Shown here one piece after another: positions 24,590-28,504 of a stretch of 28,504 nucleotides of DNA (position 1 is the first letter of the stretch; each line of letters opens with the position of its first letter). Under the pieces are notes generated by a model. It saw nothing but the letters and a program-made list of their open reading frames with translations, had not been told where the DNA came from and did not search any database. Source of the DNA: Bacteroidota bacterium (lineage in GTDB: Bacteria; Bacteroidota; Bacteroidia; Flavobacteriales; Flavobacteriaceae). The DNA is taken from the NCBI GenBank assembly GCA_023427845.1, contig JAEYZX010000096.1, positions 1 through 28,504 of the forward strand, read 5' to 3'. The translations under genes were made by a program, and so were the position numbers.

Positions 24590-24632
24590 GATTGTAAAAT
24601 CCCCATAAACGCTGCATTTTTGATTTACAATC
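24590..24632. repeat. Inverted repeat in the GntA-like / helicase divergent region
   Basis: GATTGTAAAATC at 24590-24601 is mirrored by GATTTACAATC at 24622-24632, the arms differing by one base, with 20 nt between. It lies in the middle of a 231-nt gap between divergent genes, about 80 nt from the GntA-like start, so it could be a regulator site or an RNA hairpin. The rest of the gap is AT-rich with no other feature seen. Confidence 0.5.
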
Positions 24633-24713
24633 AGAGATTCTACTAAAAAGAAATAAGACAACTTTTATCAAAATTTAACGCCTCAGAAAAACCGGATAAC
24701 CTTTTTTATAACG

Positions 24714-24721
24714 TATTTTTG
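24714..24721 (+). promoter_or_regulatory. -7 element for the DEAH helicase gene
   Basis: TATTTTTG is an exact TAnnTTTG match 20 nt before the ATG at 24742. No convincing -33 TTG lies at the right distance. Confidence 0.5.
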
Positions 24722-24741
24722 CAAAATTCCAAAAGCCAAAC

Positions 24742-26271
24742 ATGCCCCATACGCAGATTGAAAACGACCTAGAAGAAAAGAAAGAACTTTACGGATACCA
24801 GCAGGGCGACATAGATGCGATCTTTGAACGCCTTGATAATGCGCCGTCCAATCACCATCTGCTGTATCAATTGCCGACAGGAGGAGGGAAGACCGTTATT
24901 TTTTCTGAGATCGTCCGTCGCTACCTTTCACGCCACGATAAAAAAGTGGTGGTACTTACACACCGTATCGAATTGTGTAAGCAGACTTCCAAAATGCTGA
25001 AGGGATTTGACGTCAAGAACAAAATCATCAATTCGAAAGTAAAGGAACTTCCCGATCAGAATGATTATTCGTGCTTTGTTGCTATGGTCGAGACGCTGAA
25101 GAACCGCATTAACGATGAAAAACTGCATCTTGATAACATTGGGCTTGTCATTATCGATGAGGCGCATTACAACTCATTCCGCAAACTGTTGAATTCGTTC
25201 AAAAATGCGTTCATACTTGGCGTTACCGCGACGCCATTGAGCTCGAACATCAAGCTGCCGATGAATCAGAATTACGATGAACTGATTGTAGGGGACACAA
25301 TCAAATCGCTGATCGAAAAAGGTTTTCTCGCAAAAGCTACCACATACAGTTATGACGTTGGACTGACCTCATTGAAAGTCGGTATCAACGGTGATTATAC
25401 CGTAAAATCGTCGGACGACCTGTATTCAAATATGGTGATGCAGGAAAAATTGCTTCATGCGTATACCGAAAAATCGTTAGGGAAGAAGACGCTCATTTTC
25501 AATAACGGGATCAATACCTCTTTATATGTATACGAGACTTTCCGCGAAGCAGGTTATCCGATAAGGCATCTCGACAATACAAATTCGGCCGAAGACCGGC
25601 GCGAAATCCTTAGCTGGTTCAAAAAGACTCCCGATGCGATACTTACGTCGGTCGGAATTTTAACCACCGGATTTGATGAACCCACGGTTGAATCCATCAT
25701 TTTGAACCGTGCCACGAAATCACTGACGTTGTATTATCAGATGATTGGCCGCGGTTCCCGAAAATTGCCCAATAAAGACAGTTTTATAGTGATCGATCTT
25801 GGAAATAACGCGGCCCGATTCGGACTTTGGAGCGAGCCGGTCGACTGGCAGCACATTTTCAGATCGCCCGAATTCTACCTGGAAAATCTTCGTGACGATG
25901 CAGAAATCGAGATGCATTTCAAGTATACGATGCCAGCGGAACTCCGCGCCAAATTTGCGAAGACCGAAGTTATTGACTTTGATGTCGATGAAGAACATAA
26001 ACTTGCCATCAAAAAGAATCTTAGGTCGAAAGTTGTTATCGAAAAATCGCTTGATCAGCATGCGGCAATGTGCGTCGATAATACCGATGAACTTGCGGAT
26101 GCCCGAAAACTTTCAAAGGAACTTGCCGACGATATCGAAGACCGCATGAAACGTTATGCAGCCTGCTTGAGTCATTGCAGCAAGAATTACCGCGAATGGC
26201 TGATTGAGGATTATAAAAATAAACTGACGCTGTTGATTGGCAAAAAATTCAGGGAAAAACTATTCTCATAA
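24742..26271 (+). CDS. SF2 DEAH-box helicase of unknown role
   Basis: This 509-residue protein has a complete SF2 helicase core: Q-like segment ELYGYQQGDI (15-24), Walker A PTGGGKT (45-51), motif Ia VLTHRIELCKQT, DEAH (139-142), TATP (162-165), motif IV KKTLIFNNG, motif V LTTGFDEP (307-314) and motif VI QMIGRGSR (333-340). After the second RecA domain comes a charged C-terminal region (about 390-509) that I do not recognise. The layout is close to the type-III-restriction/RecG-like group (ResIII plus helicase C), and such proteins are common in Bacteroidetes without a known role. No methylase or nuclease gene is adjacent, so a restriction role is not supported. It is convergent with the MFS gene, two bases between the stops. 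Confidence 0.9.
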   Translation: MPHTQIENDLEEKKELYGYQQGDIDAIFERLDNAPSNHHLLYQLPTGGGKTVIFSEIVRRYLSRHDKKVVVLTHRIELCKQTSKMLKGFDVKNKIINSKVKELPDQNDYSCFVAMVETLKNRINDEKLHLDNIGLVIIDEAHYNSFRKLLNSFKNAFILGVTATPLSSNIKLPMNQNYDELIVGDTIKSLIEKGFLAKATTYSYDVGLTSLKVGINGDYTVKSSDDLYSNMVMQEKLLHAYTEKSLGKKTLIFNNGINTSLYVYETFREAGYPIRHLDNTNSAEDRREILSWFKKTPDAILTSVGILTTGFDEPTVESIILNRATKSLTLYYQMIGRGSRKLPNKDSFIVIDLGNNAARFGLWSEPVDWQHIFRSPEFYLENLRDDAEIEMHFKYTMPAELRAKFAKTEVIDFDVDEEHKLAIKKNLRSKVVIEKSLDQHAAMCVDNTDELADARKLSKELADDIEDRMKRYAACLSHCSKNYREWLIEDYKNKLTLLIGKKFREKLFS

Positions 26272-26273
26272 TC

Positions 26274-27494
26274 TTACGGCATTTCGACCGATGCCCGGTT
26301 TGTAGCGAAATTTTTAATTGTCCGACGGCCGATAAGCAGTACGATTACCGCAAGAAAACTTCCACAGACCAATATCCAGACCAGCGGCACCATCGAGTTT
26401 TTGACGAAAATCCCGACCGCGACCGATGCAACTGCGCCCAAACCGAGCTGTAGCGCTCCCAATAAGGCAGCCGCACTTCCGGCTGTTCGCGAAAAAGGAG
26501 CAAGTGAAAGCCCCGCCGTATTCGGATTTGAGAGTCCGAGACAGGAGAGGAACAAAAACAGCATCGCGATGGTTTCGTAAAGTCCGAGCCAGTTGTTTAT
26601 CGCAAAAACAAGAAACACCACACTTACGAAACACTGAATCATTAGTGCGGAAAGAACGAGTTGTTCACTGGTAAACCGTTTAAGCAGCAATGCATTCAGT
26701 TGGCTTGCGCCGATAAAACTCAGCGACATGAATGCGAAAATCCAGCCGTAAGTCTTTTCATCCGTTTGAAAAATATCCATAAAAACCATAGGGGAACCGG
26801 CTACGTAAGTGAAAAGTCCGCTGAACGCGATTGCACCTGAAAATGCGTACGTTGCAAATTGCGGATTACGCAAGACCGCGGCAAAACCCTGCAGAATTGG
26901 TTTGGGTTTGAGCGATATTGTAGTGTCGGGTTTGCGGGTATGCGGCAATCCGAAGCGTGCAGCCAACAGGATTGCGATTCCCATGACCATCAGTATAAGA
27001 AAAACCGGATGCCATCCGAATGCTGAAATGACGTAGCCACCAATTGTTGGCGCGAGCATTGGCGATAATCCAACAACAAGCATCAGCATAGAAAATACCT
27101 TTGGAGTTTCTTTCGAATCAAAAAGGTCCCGCACCATTGCCATTGCGGATACCGTTGCGGCACAGCTTCCGACAGCCTGGATGAAACGCAGCAGTATGAA
27201 CGCGTCGATGTTTGTCGCGACGGCGCAACCTAAAGATGCCAAAACATAAACCGTTAATCCGGCATATAAAGGCCTTTTTCGTCCAAATCGGTCCAATAAG
27301 GGGCCGTATAAAAGTTGTCCGGCAGAAATTCCGATGAAATAACTCGACAGCGACAATGATACTTTATTTACGGTCGTATTCAAATCGGCTGCGATTGCAG
27401 AAAATCCGGGTAAATACATATCGATTGAAAACGGTCCGAGTGCTGTTAGCGATCCCAGAATCAGGATTAGTTTGTAGTATTTCTGCTTTTTCAT
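26274..27494 (-). CDS. MFS multidrug exporter, Bcr/CflA type
   Basis: From ATG 27494 the protein has 406 residues and 12 predicted transmembrane helices. The N-terminus has the Bcr/CflA-type start LTALGPFSIDMYLPGFSAIA, then the MFS motif A loop GPLLDRFGRKRPLYAG between helices 2 and 3, and the drug/H+ antiporter-like motif C region VVGLSPMLAPTIGGYV in helix 5. Bcr/CflA members export drugs such as bicyclomycin, chloramphenicol or sulfonamides, or amino acids and dipeptides, using the proton gradient; the substrate cannot be told. It acts in the inner membrane. A TACCTTTG box lies 15 nt upstream; the frame continues upstream to 27590, but those residues would precede the promoter and lack conservation. 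Confidence 0.92.
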   Translation of the reverse strand: MKKQKYYKLILILGSLTALGPFSIDMYLPGFSAIAADLNTTVNKVSLSLSSYFIGISAGQLLYGPLLDRFGRKRPLYAGLTVYVLASLGCAVATNIDAFILLRFIQAVGSCAATVSAMAMVRDLFDSKETPKVFSMLMLVVGLSPMLAPTIGGYVISAFGWHPVFLILMVMGIAILLAARFGLPHTRKPDTTISLKPKPILQGFAAVLRNPQFATYAFSGAIAFSGLFTYVAGSPMVFMDIFQTDEKTYGWIFAFMSLSFIGASQLNALLLKRFTSEQLVLSALMIQCFVSVVFLVFAINNWLGLYETIAMLFLFLSCLGLSNPNTAGLSLAPFSRTAGSAAALLGALQLGLGAVASVAVGIFVKNSMVPLVWILVCGSFLAVIVLLIGRRTIKNFATNRASVEMP

Positions 27495-27508
27495 TTTTGC
27501 AATTTGCA

Positions 27509-27516
27509 CAAAGGTA
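27509..27516 (-). promoter_or_regulatory. -7 element for the MFS exporter gene
   Basis: On the minus strand this reads TACCTTTG, an exact TAnnTTTG match, 14 nt before the ATG at 27494, which would give a leader of only a few bases. A TTG on the minus strand at 27542-27544 lies 25 nt away, too far for a standard -33 element. Confidence 0.5.
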
Positions 27517-27580
27517 AATCGCGGCATCGGTAATTTTCTTTCAATCCGCTTTAATTTTGAAATATTTAATACAACCGTAT

Positions 27581-27650
27581 CGAGCCGCACGCGTTAGCGG
27601 TTGAGGCGGCACCGCGTAGAGCCGAAGACGCGGCCGAAGGCAACGCCATA
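27581..27650. repeat. GC-rich palindromic intergenic element
   Basis: About 65 bases of GC-rich sequence lie in an otherwise AT-rich gap. Inverted pairs are visible: GCGTT 27591-27595 with AACGC 27642-27646, and a perfect inner stem CCGCGT 27612-27617 with ACGCGG 27628-27633 around AGAGCCGAAG. The composition contrast and nested stems suggest a REP-like or mobile miniature element, or a structured RNA. It shares no obvious sequence with the element at 16187-16272. Confidence 0.5.
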
Positions 27651-27666
27651 AAATCAGTTAAAAATG

Positions 27667-27698
27667 TACATAACTTGAACTATAATTTATATTATGTA
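27667..27698. repeat. AT-rich nested palindrome
   Basis: TACATAA 27667-27673 is mirrored by TTATGTA 27692-27698, and inside them TATAA 27681-27685 is mirrored by TTATA 27687-27691. It lies between the GC-rich element and the 3' end of the GIY-YIG gene. It could be a binding site; chance is possible in such AT-rich DNA. Confidence 0.4.
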
Positions 27699-27744
27699 AA
27701 ATAGAATAATTTAATTATAGGTTTTTGAGGGTTGCATTTTATCA

Positions 27745-28504
27745 TTACGCACTCGCCTCGCGTTGCAAATCTGCTGTGAAAACTTTTGATGGATAATTCG
27801 CCGCAAATGAATTTATCAGTTGAACGATATACTGGTTGCTTTTATATTGCGTGACATAATCGCGCACATCTGACGGATCGGTAAACGAAATATCGGCCGA
27901 AATATAACCCATGCCATAGAATTCGCCATCCTGAACCCAAATGCAGCTCCGTTCGTCGGCCGACCTGCCTTTGTCAATAATTGCAAAACTCGGCCTGTTG
28001 CAGCATAAAAATGCAATCGCATCATCGATCTTCTGATTGTGCTCGTCAATTGCCGGCAATTCGGCCGTTGTACCGAAAAGAACTGCCTCACCGCCATTTT
28101 CGACTCCGTATTTACAGAATCGATGATCGATTTCAAATTGTTTCGCGAGATTCCTAAGCGCGTTTGTACTTTCGAATAAACTATTGTAGACCTTTCGGCA
28201 CGACTGGAATTTACCGAGTTTGGCGACGGCAAGATATTTATAGCCATTGCGGGCTTCATAGTCGATCAGTCCGAATTTTGGTTCGAATCGTTTTAATGCC
28301 GTATTGTAAATTGGCCACAACTTCTTTATTTCGGTGCATTCAAGCAATAGCGCCATCAGTTCGGTTGCGCAGACTTCGAACGATATCGAATGAATGTCGC
28401 GCAGGAAATTTTGCCGTTGCGGTTTGATGTTATGCCCGCTGAAATGCGACGCGACGCGCTTTTTGAGGTTTACTGCCTTTCCGACATACACCACTTTCCG
28501 TTCC
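27745..28504 (-). CDS. GIY-YIG nuclease-domain protein, 3' part (partial)
   Basis: The frame is open to the window edge (…ERKVVYVGKAVNLKKRV) and ends at TAA 27745, so about 253 C-terminal residues are visible. VYVGKAVNLKKRVASHF is the second half of a GIY-YIG domain, with the YIG-equivalent YVG and the catalytic Arg of KKRV, and LLLECTEIKKLWPIYN carries the conserved Glu and the UvrC-like ending. A ~165-residue C-terminal region of unknown fold follows. In Bacteroidetes this arrangement usually follows an N-terminal DnaQ-type 3'-5' exonuclease domain, giving an exonuclease/GIY-YIG fusion; that part would lie outside the window. It is a probable DNA repair or processing nuclease. It is not UvrC itself, since no UvrBC-interaction or HhH domain is seen. 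Confidence 0.83.
   Translation of the reverse strand, partial: ERKVVYVGKAVNLKKRVASHFSGHNIKPQRQNFLRDIHSISFEVCATELMALLLECTEIKKLWPIYNTALKRFEPKFGLIDYEARNGYKYLAVAKLGKFQSCRKVYNSLFESTNALRNLAKQFEIDHRFCKYGVENGGEAVLFGTTAELPAIDEHNQKIDDAIAFLCCNRPSFAIIDKGRSADERSCIWVQDGEFYGMGYISADISFTDPSDVRDYVTQYKSNQYIVQLINSFAANYPSKVFTADLQREASA

Noticed and set aside
24742..26271. DEAH helicase as part of a restriction or phage-defence system
   Set aside because: No methylase, nuclease, PLD, Argonaute or other defence partner is adjacent; the neighbours are a metabolic operon and an exporter.
1..28504. CRISPR arrays, tRNA or rRNA genes, insertion sequences, prophage
   Set aside because: No regularly spaced repeats, no cloverleaf candidates in the gaps, and no transposase, integrase or phage-like proteins were seen on either strand.

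Overview
The window looks like ordinary chromosome of a member of the Flavobacteriaceae, probably Flavobacterium or a close relative. Three things point there. (1) Genes typical of that group are present: a TPR-sensor hybrid histidine kinase, a fused E1 alpha/beta 2-oxoacid dehydrogenase, a dead M1-peptidase/outer-membrane-barrel protein, a YqcI/YcgG (GntA-like) plus DUF1989 pair, and short lipoproteins with an acidic stretch after the lipid cysteine. (2) The Bacteroidetes -7 promoter element TAnnTTTG occurs 8-42 nt upstream of ten start codons, while Shine-Dalgarno sequences are not evident. (3) Intergenic DNA is AT-rich and coding DNA is moderate in GC. This assignment is from memory of protein families; no search was run.

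Layout. 1-3.8 kb: the 3' end of ettA (+), a terminator, a hybrid histidine kinase (+), and convergent rhlE (-). 3.9-7.2 kb: two consecutive histidine-degradation enzymes, hutG and hutI (both -), with a divergent membrane-anchored coiled-coil protein (+) between them. 7.24-7.36 kb: a frameshifted remnant of the C-terminus of a CorA magnesium transporter (+). 7.36-9.43 kb: a tight three-gene operon (-) transcribed as thioredoxin-reductase-like flavoprotein, M23 metallopeptidase-fold protein, lipoprotein. 9.5-16.2 kb: a small acidic lipoprotein, the fused 2-oxoacid dehydrogenase E1, the M1-like barrel protein and a LOG-family nucleotide hydrolase (all -). 16.2-21.8 kb: a REP-like intergenic element, uvrA, a ClC channel with CBS domains and acpH (all -). 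21.8-24.5 kb: glmM (+), convergent with an overlapping operon of a GntA-like putative heme N-oxygenase and a DUF1989 protein (-). 24.7-27.5 kb: an SF2 DEAH helicase (+) convergent with a Bcr/CflA-type MFS exporter (-). 27.5-28.5 kb: an intergenic region holding a GC-rich palindromic element and an AT-rich palindrome, then the 3' part of a GIY-YIG nuclease gene (-).

The genes are mostly housekeeping: ribosome throttling, RNA helicase, histidine catabolism, branched-chain/2-oxoacid oxidation, excision repair (uvrA), amino-sugar synthesis (glmM) and ACP turnover. I see no CRISPR array, phage, transposase, tRNA or rRNA, and no gene-free stretch longer than 300 bases. The places most likely to hide undescribed biology are the GntA-like/DUF1989 operon, the reductase/M23/lipoprotein operon, the catalytically dead M1-barrel protein and the intergenic palindromic elements. 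Gene packing is tight: two convergent pairs share a TTAA at their stop codons, and one of these also has a bidirectional terminator built from the last codons of both genes.
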